Source: Anaerolineaceae bacterium
Lineage (GTDB): Bacteria; Chloroflexota; Anaerolineae; Anaerolineales; Villigracilaceae
Length of the DNA stretch: 64,000 nt
Direction of reading: 5' to 3'
Assembly: GCA_003598975.1 (NCBI GenBank)
Contig: QZIJ01000019.1
Span: forward strand, 1-64,000
Shown piece by piece: positions 48,598 to 57,707 of the stretch. The first letter of the stretch is position 1; the number at the start of each line of letters is the position of its first letter. The notes under the pieces are model-generated. The model worked only from the letters and a program-made list of their open reading frames with translations. It did no database searches and had not been told where the DNA came from. Position numbers and translations under genes: made by a program.

Positions 48598-50094
48598 TTA
48601 GTAGGGGAAATTGGAGAAGTTGCCATTCGGGCCGAGGAGTTGGATGATTTTATCCGCATCGCGGGAGAGTTCCAAGCCCCAGTTGAGGAGGAGTAAGAGC
48701 GCGGCGAGAACGCCGAGAGCGACGGCGATCTTCCCCGCGCGGGATTCGTACCAGCGGGAGGCGAGGGACTTCCAACCGCCCGTCCAGAAATTGGCGGCGA
48801 GGATGGCAAAGAAAGGGACAAGTGCGAGGTGGAATCGGTCTTCGGAGAGGATGAAAACGTGCGGGGCGATATAAGCCAGGAAGAGGAGCCCAAGCAGAAT
48901 CGTCGGCGGATTCCAGCGGAGGAGGGATGCTCCCAGCGCGGCGGAGAGGCTGACGATGACAAACGGCAGTAGCATAACAAGGAAAAGAGTCAACAAAAGC
49001 GGGAAAGGAATGAAGCCAACAATGTTGTTCCCGTAAAAATACATCAGGACGCGCTTCTCGAGTCCGAAGAAAAAGCCGAGGCGGTTGACTGCCAGTGGGA
49101 CAAATCGCTCAGGCTCCGTGCGGATGAACTCGATGGCTTTCTCCGTCCCGACGCGGTCGCGTTCGGCGTCATCGAGGATGGTGAGCAGGTCCAGCGAGGG
49201 GCCGAAAACGAAGGAGCCATTTCCCTGCGGGTGATAGCCGAGGTAGAGGTTGTAACCCATCGAAGTTTCAATGCCTGTCAGCTTGTGATGCAGGAGCGAG
49301 TTGCGGATGATCCACGGAGAGATGGTTAATGTGAAAGCAATGGCGGCGATAATGGCGCGTTTGCGTAAAACATAAAACGTAAAAATTAAGGCAAGAGCGG
49401 CAAAGGGCAGGATGACGGAGCGCGTGAGAGCAGTGAGACCGAGGAAGAAGCCAGAAAGTAGGAGATGGAAAGCAGAAGGCAGAGAAAGTTGCGAGTCAGG
49501 AGTTAGGGAATGATGAGTTAGGAGATTTGGAGAAATGGCGGTGAGGAGGAAGTAAAACGAGGCGAGAAGCAGGAGAAAGAACGGATTCTCGGTGCCGAGG
49601 CCGAGGGGATAGGCGAGGAGGATGGGGTACGCGGCGACGATCCACGCGGCGAGTTTGGCCGCCCGCTCTTTTTCGGGAAGCAAATTCTTAGCGACAAGGT
49701 AGGTCAGCGGGGCGAGGGCCGCGCCGAGGATGGACTGGGCGAGACGCGCGGCAAAGAATCGATTCTCACCAGACCCGACGAGGAAATAGATGAGCGAGAG
49801 GAAGGCAGGATAAAGCGGCGCGCGGAAGGAAGTTTCCACACCGCGGACGGGGTCGTAGTCCACGCTGGAAAGGTCGAAGTTCACGTAGGGCTTGAGCATC
49901 TCCAGGTCGGGGGCGGCGTACCAGCGGAATCCGTTCCCGTCCGCGAGACTGCGCGCCAACATGTCGTACTGGAACATGTCGTCGAGGCCGATGCCAAGTC
50001 CACGCGCGAGGAGGACAGGAATCAACCTGAAGAGGAGCGCGGCGCAGAAGATCGCCACGGGGAAGGGAACGCGAATGCGGCGGAGACCAGTCAT
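48598..50094 (-). CDS. GT39/ArnT-like membrane glycosyltransferase
   Basis: About 498 residues from the ATG at 50094 (MTGLRRIR), 2 bases beyond the SET-domain gene stop; a longer reading would overlap that gene. It has about twelve helices, with the first extracytoplasmic loop GLDDMFQYDMLARSLADGNGF carrying the acidic pair expected in GT39-like enzymes. YLGYHPQGNGSFVF in the C-terminal half is also shared by this group. A hydrophilic stretch encoded at about 49470-49530 (SPNLLTHHSLTPDSQLSLPS) looks like a repeat-derived insertion between helices. It presumably moves sugars from a polyprenyl-phosphate donor to a surface acceptor. Confidence 0.83.
   Translation of the reverse strand: MTGLRRIRVPFPVAIFCAALLFRLIPVLLARGLGIGLDDMFQYDMLARSLADGNGFRWYAAPDLEMLKPYVNFDLSSVDYDPVRGVETSFRAPLYPAFLSLIYFLVGSGENRFFAARLAQSILGAALAPLTYLVAKNLLPEKERAAKLAAWIVAAYPILLAYPLGLGTENPFFLLLLASFYFLLTAISPNLLTHHSLTPDSQLSLPSAFHLLLSGFFLGLTALTRSVILPFAALALIFTFYVLRKRAIIAAIAFTLTISPWIIRNSLLHHKLTGIETSMGYNLYLGYHPQGNGSFVFGPSLDLLTILDDAERDRVGTEKAIEFIRTEPERFVPLAVNRLGFFFGLEKRVLMYFYGNNIVGFIPFPLLLTLFLVMLLPFVIVSLSAALGASLLRWNPPTILLGLLFLAYIAPHVFILSEDRFHLALVPFFAILAANFWTGGWKSLASRWYESRAGKIAVALGVLAALLLLLNWGLELSRDADKIIQLLGPNGNFSNFPY
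49470..49530. repeat. Repeat-like insertion within the GT39-like gene
   Basis: The minus strand reads runs such as CTCCTAACTCATCATTCC and TGCCTTCTGCTTTCC, the same style as the intergenic repeat at 58811-58891 (CGCATCTCCTAATTCGCA). The reading frame is kept. Confidence 0.45.
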
Positions 50095-50096
50095 TG

Positions 50097-50615
50097 TCAA
50101 AGGTGGAGAACCGAAGCGGCAATGCGCCGGTGCAGGTAGGGGGAAAAATACCCTGCGTATCGTTCCTGCAGGTCGGGAATTTTCCAGTCCGCGCCCGAGA
50201 CGTGATGGCGGCAACGGGGCATCTCGCAGTTACAGTCGAACTCGTCGTAGGCAGAGCCGTCGCACATGGCGTAATCGAAAGTGATCTCTTCACCAACGGC
50301 GATATCACCCATGGCAATGAGACTGGTCGGGCCGTTCATTCCCGCGTTGGGATCGCAACTGTGGTTGAAGCAATCGGCGGGATCGTTGACGAGCGGATTG
50401 AAGAGGAAGAGGTCTTCGTCCACCTGCAGGACGCGTTTTGAAAAATCGGGGACAGAGAAATCCAACTCGGAGGAGGTAATGATGCGTCCGCCCCACATGA
50501 CGAGTACCTCTCCTTTTGCAATGGGCTGGCGGGCGATGATTCCGCATCCACCCTTCTGATGAAACGGGCCCGCCTCGAGTTTGGGCGACAGCCAGGAGTA
50601 AAATTTTTCGGTCAC
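50097..50615 (-). CDS. SET-domain protein
   Basis: The 172-residue protein has the SET lysine-methyltransferase core: GCGIIARQPIAKGEVLVMWGG, the pseudoknot motifs FNHSCDPNAG and GEEITFDYAMCDG, and a post-SET-like cysteine cluster (CNCEMPRCR). It starts with GTG, with GGAGA upstream. SET proteins are unusual in bacteria; studied ones modify histone-like or ribosomal proteins, or host histones in pathogens. It is probably co-transcribed with the GT39-like gene downstream. Confidence 0.87.
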   Translation of the reverse strand: MTEKFYSWLSPKLEAGPFHQKGGCGIIARQPIAKGEVLVMWGGRIITSSELDFSVPDFSKRVLQVDEDLFLFNPLVNDPADCFNHSCDPNAGMNGPTSLIAMGDIAVGEEITFDYAMCDGSAYDEFDCNCEMPRCRHHVSGADWKIPDLQERYAGYFSPYLHRRIAASVLHL

Positions 50616-50675
50616 TCGCTGATGATTCTCCGCTGAAAAATTTTTGTGGCGATTATAGTCGGTTCACGCGTGGAG

Positions 50676-51608
50676 TCAATCGGCAGATGGCGGCGGTTGA
50701 TTCCCCATGCGCCGCGCCAGGAATTTGCCGAGCAATGGATAGTGGTAATCCTTCCCTTTCGCCACTTGAATCCCAGCGATCATGGCGAACAAATGATACG
50801 TCGGTATGGCCAGGGCAAAGGCCAGCATGAAGATAAGCATGATGCCAAAAAAGACGAACACGAAGATTGCTCCCGTGGAATCCTGTGGGCTTCCAGACAT
50901 CAAGATCGCCCCAGCAAATAGCGCAAAGAACATAAACATGTAAAGCGCCATAAAGACAAAGTAACCCGCGACCGCGAACAGTTGATAGATGACCGCCTGC
51001 AAGGATTGATATCGCAACCGCGGGGACGAGTCCTTTTGTGTGAGCCAGATTGCGAACGGCGTGAACAGTCCCCACATCAGGAGGATCGCAGAGGCGTGTC
51101 CCATCGCGGCCATCCACTGGTCTTCCTTGTCCGCGTCCAACGGGTCGGTGGGACTCGCGCCGCGGCCGAGATATTTCTCCAGCCATTTCCCGAGAATGGG
51201 ATATTTGAAATCCTTATCGAGCAGACAGGAGACGGCACCCACGATTCCGAATAACACATAAATTCCCATAAACCCAAACATGAAGAAGAACATGGAGCCT
51301 TGCAAAATAAAGGGTGTCATCTCGAAGCGCGAGTTGCTCGCCGCAAATCCCATCAACGGGATGGCAATGAGCATGAACACCAGAACAAAAAGAAGATAGG
51401 CGGCCATCCCCACCCAAAAGGTGAGCATCTGATATCCAATCGCCTGCAAGGCGTGGAAGGCGACATAGGGTGACTTGCGCCGCTGGAAGGTCCACACCAG
51501 CGCGGGGACGATGGGACCGAAGAAGGACAGGATGACGGATCCGTGCGCGAGCGCGACCAGGAGACGTTCTTCGGATGTGGTGGAAGGGGAAGCGGTTTGC
51601 TCTGACAT
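50676..51608 (-). CDS. Membrane protein with two DUF4870-like repeats
   Basis: About 310 residues from the second ATG (MSEQTASPS), which follows GGAGG; the first ATG lies inside that ribosome-binding site. Two similar halves each contain the DUF4870 pattern: ERLLVALAHGSVILSFFGPIVPALVW with YVAFHALQAIGYQ in the first, and QWMAAMGHASAILLMWGLFTPFAIW with RYQSLQAVIYQ in the second. Each half ends in a short YPILGKWLEK or YPLLGKFLAR signature. It probably arose by internal duplication. Function is unknown. Confidence 0.83.
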   Translation of the reverse strand: MSEQTASPSTTSEERLLVALAHGSVILSFFGPIVPALVWTFQRRKSPYVAFHALQAIGYQMLTFWVGMAAYLLFVLVFMLIAIPLMGFAASNSRFEMTPFILQGSMFFFMFGFMGIYVLFGIVGAVSCLLDKDFKYPILGKWLEKYLGRGASPTDPLDADKEDQWMAAMGHASAILLMWGLFTPFAIWLTQKDSSPRLRYQSLQAVIYQLFAVAGYFVFMALYMFMFFALFAGAILMSGSPQDSTGAIFVFVFFGIMLIFMLAFALAIPTYHLFAMIAGIQVAKGKDYHYPLLGKFLARRMGNQPPPSAD

Positions 51609-51690
51609 GTCAACCTCCATGCTGAATCTGCTTGTATTTTACAGGAGAAATATCGTTTTCCTTTTGCAGGTTTGTCCAGTTCTCTAGCGG

Positions 51691-51696
51691 TATAAT
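51691..51696 (+). promoter_or_regulatory. -10 element of acyl-CoA dehydrogenase 2
   Basis: TATAAT in the context GCGGTATAATCACGCC, 33 bases before the ATG, followed by GGAGG. No clear -35 was found at the right spacing. Confidence 0.5.
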
Positions 51697-51728
51697 CACG
51701 CCAGAAAATCAAAATTGGAGGCTGTTCC

Positions 51729-52898
51729 ATGTCTGATACCGCTCTGTTTCCGCTGAGTGACGAGCATAAGATGATCCGCGACACGGCGCGCGACTTTGCC
51801 CAAAACGAGATCGCTCCCATCGCGGCCGAATTCGACGAAAGCGGGGAATTCCCGCACGCTACTATCAAGAAGATGGGAGCGATGGGTTTCATGGGCATCG
51901 AAGTCCCTGAACAGTATGGCGGCGCGGGCATGGACACCCTGTCCTACGTGCTGGCGCTCGAGGAGATCTCCAAGGCCGACGCGGCGCACGGCGTGGTCAT
52001 GTCGGTCAACAACTCGCTGTACTGTCACGGCATTTTGAAATTCGGAACCGAGGAGCAGAAGCAGAAATTCATCACGCCCGTCGCTTCGGGGAAATCCGTC
52101 GGCGCGTACTCGCTGACCGAGCCGATGTCAGGTTCGGACGCGAGCACCATGAAGTCACGCGCGACACGGGATGGCGATTTCTACATCCTGAACGGACGCA
52201 AATCCTGGGTCACCAGCGGACCCGTCGCGGATTACATCGTCGTCTTCATGATGACCGATCCCGCGAAAAAGGCCAAGGGCATCAGCGCCTTCCTCGTGGA
52301 CGCGAAAACGCCAGGATACGTCCGCGCCAAGAAAGAGCCGAAACTCGGCATCCGCGCCTCAGCCACCAGTGAGATCATTTTTGAAGATTGCAAAATCCCC
52401 GTTGCCAACCGTCTCGGCGAGGAAGGCGAAGGCTTCAAGATCGCGATGACCGTCCTCGACGTGGGGCGCATCGGCATCGGCGCACAGGCGCTGGGAATCG
52501 CGGAAGCGGCCTACGAAGCCAGCGTCGCGTACGCCAAGGAGCGCGAAGCGTTCGGCCAGAAGATCGGCGAATTCCAGGGCACAGGATTCAAGATCGCTGA
52601 CATGAAGACCCGCATCGAAGCCGCGCGGCTGATGATCTACAACGCCGCGATGGCGAAGGAACGCTCCAAGACCACAGGCGAACGCTTCACCCTGCAATCG
52701 TCCACGGCAAAATTGTTCGCGTCTGAAACCGCCATGTTCTGCGCGCACGCCGCGGTGCAGATCCACGGCGGCATGGGCTACAGCAAGGAATTGCCCGTCG
52801 AGCGATATTTTCGCGACGCCAAGATCACCGAAATTTACGAAGGTACCAGCGAGATTCAGCGTCTCGTCATCAGCCGCGCCGAATTGGGATTGCGCTAA
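51729..52898 (+). CDS. Acyl-CoA dehydrogenase 2
   Basis: The 389-residue enzyme is related to the one at 45666 but distinct. Motifs are AYSLTEPMSGSDASTMKS, WVTSGPVADYIVVFMM, EREAFGQKIGEFQGTGFKIADM, GGMGYSKELPVERYFRDAKI and the catalytic [16 protein letters not shown]. The set is typical of short-chain or branched-chain (butyryl-CoA type) dehydrogenases. GGAGG and a -10 element precede the ATG. The gap to the next gene is 8 bases, so the downstream glycosyltransferases might be co-transcribed although unrelated in function. Confidence 0.92.
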   Translation: MSDTALFPLSDEHKMIRDTARDFAQNEIAPIAAEFDESGEFPHATIKKMGAMGFMGIEVPEQYGGAGMDTLSYVLALEEISKADAAHGVVMSVNNSLYCHGILKFGTEEQKQKFITPVASGKSVGAYSLTEPMSGSDASTMKSRATRDGDFYILNGRKSWVTSGPVADYIVVFMMTDPAKKAKGISAFLVDAKTPGYVRAKKEPKLGIRASATSEIIFEDCKIPVANRLGEEGEGFKIAMTVLDVGRIGIGAQALGIAEAAYEASVAYAKEREAFGQKIGEFQGTGFKIADMKTRIEAARLMIYNAAMAKERSKTTGERFTLQSSTAKLFASETAMFCAHAAVQIHGGMGYSKELPVERYFRDAKITEIYEGTSEIQRLVISRAELGLR

Positions 52899-52906
52899 AC
52901 AGCCTC

Positions 52907-55777
52907 GTGACCACCCTCACCACACTGGGCAGGCTTCTTCCGTTAATCGTCTTCCTCCTCAGCGCGGGGTTGACGGTCTTCGCGCGCGCTCGAAAGTGGA
53001 CGACTCCCGAATCCGCCGCGCCCACGGATGAAACGCCGCCTCCCGCGACCGAGGCGCGCGTCCCGTTTCTGACGCGTTACCGCTGGGAGATCATTCTTGC
53101 CGCGACGGTCGCGGTCATCTTGCTGTTCGCGGTCATCTTCGCACCGCCGCGCCTGACGGGGGAAATTCCGCCCGAACCGTACATGCCAGGCCGTCCCTTC
53201 TTCAGCCTGCACTGGGAGCGCGAATTTATCGCCGCCCACTCCGACACAATCGCGGCCTGGAGCAATATCATCGTCAGCCTGTTCTGCTTCGCAACGGTCA
53301 TCTTGGCCATCCGACGCCGCTCGCGCCTGCACACAGAGATTGCCCTCCTGCTTTCCTCGCTGACCCTCGCCATGCTCGCGCAGTGGTCGTTGACCGACGT
53401 AAAAATCATAAGAATTGGCGCATGGCTCTACATCGTCTCGCTTTTGGGATTTATTTACTGGGCCTGGCTGGCGCGTCCGCGGCTCGTACAGAATCTCCAG
53501 CCCGAATCTGGCAAACCCGTCTGGGAAATCCTCCTCGTCCTTGCCCTGCTCGCGCTGACAGCCTTCGCGCGCTTCTACGCGCTCGAATCCGTCCCGTACG
53601 GAATCGAAGGCGACGAAGCCAAGTGGACATCGGAAGCCATCAACCTCGGCATCCTCGGCCAACCCGATATCAGCGGCGAATACCACCGCGACGCACTTCC
53701 TGTCAGTTTCTACCTGCAGACACCGTTTCACCGTCTCTTCGGCGCAAACCTGTTCTCGGCACGAGCCACTGTCGCCTTCCTAAGTGTGGTCGCTTCGCTG
53801 GCTTTTTACTGGCTGTTGCGGAAACTCGCCCCCGTACCGCTCGCGGCATTGGCGACATTTCTTTTATCGGTTTCCATCTTCGATATCAGCGCCAGCCGCC
53901 TCGCCAACGTGGAGAGCTTTGTCAAACTGTGGGCGATTCTGCCCATCGCACTGCTAGCCTTCGCACTTGAAAAACGCGTCTGGCCCGCCTTCGCGCTGAC
54001 GGGTCTCGCACTCGCCATCGCCGCGTTGACGTACGACACACTCTGGCCCATCATCGGTGTCTGTCTCGTGTTGACGGTGATCGAGTTGTGGAAATCTCCC
54101 GCGCAGGAAAAACTCAAATTGCTGTCCGCGCTGATCGCGCCCGTGTTGCTGACATTACCCGTCATCCTCCCGTACTTCATCAGCCGAGTTGCCTATTACG
54201 AACTCGGCAAAAAAGGATGGGAGGATGGCTGGCTCACCGTTCTTGGGCGGAATTTCGTCCGCGTGCTCGAATCGTGGTTCGTGAGTCTCCATCCCGATTT
54301 TCTCTACAATCGCGTCGGGCCATTGCTGAACGCGGCGCTCCTTCCCTGGCTGGCGGCTGGGGTTGTCGCGGCCCTCGTCACCGTCCGCGCACGAAGCGCA
54401 CGCTGGCTCCTCGTCTGGATGGCGATGGCCCTCCTGCCCGTCCCCATCTTCACTAATTCCCCGCTTGGACGCGTCTACTACCCTGGCCTGCCCGCCGTCT
54501 ACGGATTGGTCGCCATCGGCCTGTTCCTATTCTGGAAAGAAATCCAGCGCGTGCTTGCGCCATCCTTAAAACCACTGCTCATTGCGTCGGTTATTGTGCC
54601 GCTGGTCTGGCTGCCACTCACGAATTTTTACATTTACTTCAACGAAGTCTCCGAACCCAATGACCGCCAAATGCGACGCGAGATCAGCGAGATCGCATCC
54701 ACGGTCACCGACGACAAAACCCTGCTGGTGCTTTCGGTCGTCCCCAATGCGGACGAGCCGCTCAACAACGAATACCAGATGATCGAGTTGTTCCTGATGA
54801 ATCATCTGACCGACGAGCAGGCAAAGCGCGCTTATGAGCGCGTCGCACTGGACGTAGTGATGCCGACGATTGCGGACAAATTCACGGACTGGAAAAAACT
54901 CATCATCGTGATAGACAGACAATCGCCAGGGGCGAAAGACCAACGCGTCGCGCTGACCGAGGGGCTGGCCTACTGTTTCCCGCGCGGGGAACTCCTCGAA
55001 GGCCGCTACTTCGACCAGTTCATCCTCGACGAGTCCGCATACCGCGAGGCAAAGTGCCTCCCTGTGACATTGACCCTGAACGCTGAAGACGCCTCCCGCC
55101 TGACGTGGAAAGTCTCCGCGGGAAAAGCATCCTCCGTAACCCTACTCTGCGAACGCCAGCGGCAGAATTACGTCTGGCTCGAAGCGGAGGAGATTCCTCT
55201 CGGCACGGGCTGGCAGATCGAGATCAACTTCGCACAAGGCTGGAACGGAAGCGGCTTTGTGATGGACAATTACGGGAGTCAATTCCTGTCGTACGATTTC
55301 GGCTCCCCGTTCAGTGGACAGGATGTCTACGCCTGGGTACGCACTTACAAACGCGTCACCGATAACTCGCCTGCCTATCTCAACGTCAACGACACCACCC
55401 TGTCCTTCGGAACCACCCCCGAAGAATTACTCAACGAGTGGATATGGGAACGCATCGGACCATTTCCAAACGATGAGATCATTCGTATTACAATAGCCCG
55501 TCCTTACAATGAGAACCTGCAGAAGTACATGGCACTTTTTATGGACGCGTTTATTTTCACGGACGATACATTCCTTGATCCCGAAGCCACCCTGACCGAA
55601 CCCATGCCTCCCCAGTATTTCCCCCTGACATACGCCGCGTCTTCAGGCTCGATCCAGCCAAACCTGTCATCAGGACAATACACCTGTCACATCCAGATCG
55701 ACTCCAAACAAAACCTGGTGGACGCGTTTGGCCGCCTGCCCGTATCCTCCAACGATTTGGAAGTGACCGTCCCTTAA
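52907..55777 (+). CDS. Large GT39-like membrane glycosyltransferase with C-terminal extracytoplasmic domain
   Basis: The 956-residue protein starts at a GTG. The first 230 residues hold about six helices not usual for GT39. Then a GT39/PMT-like core begins with RFYALESVPYGIEGDEAKWTSEAI, where the acidic residues in GDEAKW are the likely catalytic and donor-binding site, followed by about ten helices. From about 650 to the end is a soluble domain with beta-strand pattern (for example WQIEINFAQGWNGSGFVMDNYGS), possibly carbohydrate-binding. It leads a cluster with a GT2, a methyltransferase and another membrane transferase, suggesting synthesis of a surface glycan or glycolipid. Confidence 0.8.
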   Translation: MTTLTTLGRLLPLIVFLLSAGLTVFARARKWTTPESAAPTDETPPPATEARVPFLTRYRWEIILAATVAVILLFAVIFAPPRLTGEIPPEPYMPGRPFFSLHWEREFIAAHSDTIAAWSNIIVSLFCFATVILAIRRRSRLHTEIALLLSSLTLAMLAQWSLTDVKIIRIGAWLYIVSLLGFIYWAWLARPRLVQNLQPESGKPVWEILLVLALLALTAFARFYALESVPYGIEGDEAKWTSEAINLGILGQPDISGEYHRDALPVSFYLQTPFHRLFGANLFSARATVAFLSVVASLAFYWLLRKLAPVPLAALATFLLSVSIFDISASRLANVESFVKLWAILPIALLAFALEKRVWPAFALTGLALAIAALTYDTLWPIIGVCLVLTVIELWKSPAQEKLKLLSALIAPVLLTLPVILPYFISRVAYYELGKKGWEDGWLTVLGRNFVRVLESWFVSLHPDFLYNRVGPLLNAALLPWLAAGVVAALVTVRARSARWLLVWMAMALLPVPIFTNSPLGRVYYPGLPAVYGLVAIGLFLFWKEIQRVLAPSLKPLLIASVIVPLVWLPLTNFYIYFNEVSEPNDRQMRREISEIASTVTDDKTLLVLSVVPNADEPLNNEYQMIELFLMNHLTDEQAKRAYERVALDVVMPTIADKFTDWKKLIIVIDRQSPGAKDQRVALTEGLAYCFPRGELLEGRYFDQFILDESAYREAKCLPVTLTLNAEDASRLTWKVSAGKASSVTLLCERQRQNYVWLEAEEIPLGTGWQIEINFAQGWNGSGFVMDNYGSQFLSYDFGSPFSGQDVYAWVRTYKRVTDNSPAYLNVNDTTLSFGTTPEELLNEWIWERIGPFPNDEIIRITIARPYNENLQKYMALFMDAFIFTDDTFLDPEATLTEPMPPQYFPLTYAASSGSIQPNLSSGQYTCHIQIDSKQNLVDAFGRLPVSSNDLEVTVP

Positions 55778-55779
55778 CC

Positions 55780-56799
55780 ATGCCCGTGAAACAAGATTCC
55801 CGCCCCGAACTCTCGGTCATCATGCCGGCCTACAACGAGGGTGCGCACATCCACGCCAATATCCAACGCGTCTGTGAGACGTTGGATGGACTACATTACG
55901 AGATCATCGTGGTGGACGACGGCTCCAGCGACACCACCTTCGCCGAAAGCCAGCGCGCCGCGGACGAGGGATATCCCGTCCGCGCGGTGCGGCAGGAAGT
56001 CAATCGCGGCAAGGGCGCCAGCCTCTTTCACGGATTTGAATTTGCGAGCGGAAAACTCGTCGCCTTCCTCGACTCTGACTTGGAGATCGCGCCCGAAAAT
56101 TTACTGAGCCTCATCAAGGTCATGCGCGAGGCGAATGCGGACGTGGTGGCGGGTGTCAAAGACTTGCAAGCGAATCAATTCCCACCGATGCGCCGCCTGA
56201 TGAGCCGCGGCTATCGGACAATGGTCGCATTCCTCTTCGGCCTGACAATCACCGACACGCAGACAGGAATCAAACTCTTCCGTCGTGAAGTGCTTACCGA
56301 CGCAATTCCCCGCGTCTCGGCGCGGCGCTTCGCCTTCGACATCGAATTGCTCGTCGCCGCCTCCCGCTTTGGCTATCGCATCGTCGAGCAACCCGTCGAA
56401 ATTTCCTATCGCCGCAGTGGCGGCCTCGGACGCGTCAACCTCGCCCAACTCTTCAACATGACCGCCGACACGCTTGCCATCTTCTACCGCGCCTCGTTCT
56501 GGCACTGGCTCAACCCTGGCCTGCTCGCCCAAACGTGGATGATCCTCTTCGTGCTCGGCATCTTCCTTTCGGGCGTCGGTTTTGCCAAACTGCTCACGCC
56601 CACCATCCCGCAGGGTGCGGCCAAACAATTCTTCTACATCGTCCTGCTCCAATTCATCCCCTCGCCGTTGCGCGATTGGCTAATCCTTGCCATCGGAATC
56701 ATTTTTGTAATTATCTCCCTTATCCAACTCAACAAGATCGTCATGACCGCGTTCGGAAAACGCGACCGCGACGATCTCTCAGGAATTAGACGTAAATGA
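55780..56799 (+). CDS. DPM1-like family 2 glycosyltransferase
   Basis: The 339-residue protein begins with the GT2 fold: LSVIMPAYNEGAHI, IIVVDDGSSDTT (nucleotide-sugar binding), AFLDSDLEI (DxD-type metal site), FGLTITDTQTGIKLFRREVL and the acceptor region RRFAFDIELLVAASRFGYRIVEQPVEISYRRSGG. Two C-terminal membrane helices follow. This is the polyprenyl-phosphate mannose/glucose synthase group, which would make the lipid-linked sugar used by the GT39- and GT87-like enzymes in this window. It starts 2 bases after the previous stop. Confidence 0.9.
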   Translation: MPVKQDSRPELSVIMPAYNEGAHIHANIQRVCETLDGLHYEIIVVDDGSSDTTFAESQRAADEGYPVRAVRQEVNRGKGASLFHGFEFASGKLVAFLDSDLEIAPENLLSLIKVMREANADVVAGVKDLQANQFPPMRRLMSRGYRTMVAFLFGLTITDTQTGIKLFRREVLTDAIPRVSARRFAFDIELLVAASRFGYRIVEQPVEISYRRSGGLGRVNLAQLFNMTADTLAIFYRASFWHWLNPGLLAQTWMILFVLGIFLSGVGFAKLLTPTIPQGAAKQFFYIVLLQFIPSPLRDWLILAIGIIFVIISLIQLNKIVMTAFGKRDRDDLSGIRRK

Positions 56800-57707
56800 C
56801 AAACTTGCGCTTCGCCTCCTCCGACCCTTCGACTTCGCTCAGGACAAGCCTCGAAACGGTCTCCTGCCCGATCTGCGGACCTGTCCCTGGAACGACTCTC
56901 CGCCAGGACTTCGACCCGTTCCGCGTCGTCACCTGCAACCAATGCGGATTGGTGTTCCTCTCCCCGCGTCTCACCGAGCAGGCCATCCTCAAACTCTACG
57001 CGGACGAGGCCTACTACGTTTCCGAAGTCGCGGGGCAGGGATATGACGAATATCTCGAAGTCCGTCCAAACTGGATCCGCACGTTCACGCGTCGGCTCGG
57101 CGAGATAGGAAAATATCAAAAACCATGCAGGGCGCTCGACATTGGATGCGGACCTGGGTTCTTCCTCGAGGCCGCGCAAGCGAAAGGATATGACGTCCAC
57201 GGGCTGGACCCGTCCGATTACATCGTCAAAGTGGCGCGTAAAAAATTCGGAGACCGAATCCAGCACGGGGTCATCGAGACCGCCGACTATCCCGCGGAAG
57301 AGTTCGATCTCGTGGTCGCCTTCGACACGTTCGAGCATGTCTACCATCCGCTGAAATGGTTGGATGCCACACGCCGCGTCTTGAAGACGGGCGGCCTGCT
57401 GGCCATCACCACACCCGACCCGAGCAGTATGCTGGCAAAACTCTCTGGCAAAAAATGGGTCTCGTTCAAACTGCCCGAACACGTCTTCTATTGGTCGCCG
57501 CAAACCATCCGCCGCGTGTTGACCGATGGCTGGGAAATTTTGGAGATCAACCGCGCGGGACAATACGCCACGCTCGGCTTCCTCTTCCGCCGCCTGTTCC
57601 GCATCACTACCCCGAACGGATTTGTGCTGTCGCTGATCAATTTTCTCAACAAAATCAGCATCTACAGCGACAATGGCTCGATGACGGTGATTGCAAGAAA
57701 AATATGA
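56796..57707 (+). CDS. SAM-dependent methyltransferase with N-terminal zinc-finger-like motif
   Basis: The 303-residue protein has CPICG and CNQCG pairs near residues 24-51, then a class I methyltransferase core (ALDIGCGPGFFLEAAQAKGYDVHGLDPSD, EFDLVVAFDTFEHVYHP, GGLLAITTPD). This layout is common in methyltransferases of cell-surface sugar clusters. The ATG overlaps the previous stop (ATGA), so it is coupled to the GT2 gene. Residues DPSTSLRTSL near the N-terminus are encoded by a dispersed repeat. Confidence 0.88.
   Translation: MTNLRFASSDPSTSLRTSLETVSCPICGPVPGTTLRQDFDPFRVVTCNQCGLVFLSPRLTEQAILKLYADEAYYVSEVAGQGYDEYLEVRPNWIRTFTRRLGEIGKYQKPCRALDIGCGPGFFLEAAQAKGYDVHGLDPSDYIVKVARKKFGDRIQHGVIETADYPAEEFDLVVAFDTFEHVYHPLKWLDATRRVLKTGGLLAITTPDPSSMLAKLSGKKWVSFKLPEHVFYWSPQTIRRVLTDGWEILEINRAGQYATLGFLFRRLFRITTPNGFVLSLINFLNKISIYSDNGSMTVIARKI
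56826..56850. repeat. Dispersed repeat inside the methyltransferase gene
   Basis: The same 25-base element as at 43268-43292 with one base changed. Here it is read in another frame, giving PSTSLRTSL just before the zinc-finger-like cysteines. Confidence 0.8.

Noticed and set aside
57356-57703. Upstream extension of the zinc-dependent dehydrogenase
   Set aside because: It overlaps the methyltransferase out of frame; the MDR domain begins at 57704, which has an ATGA overlap.
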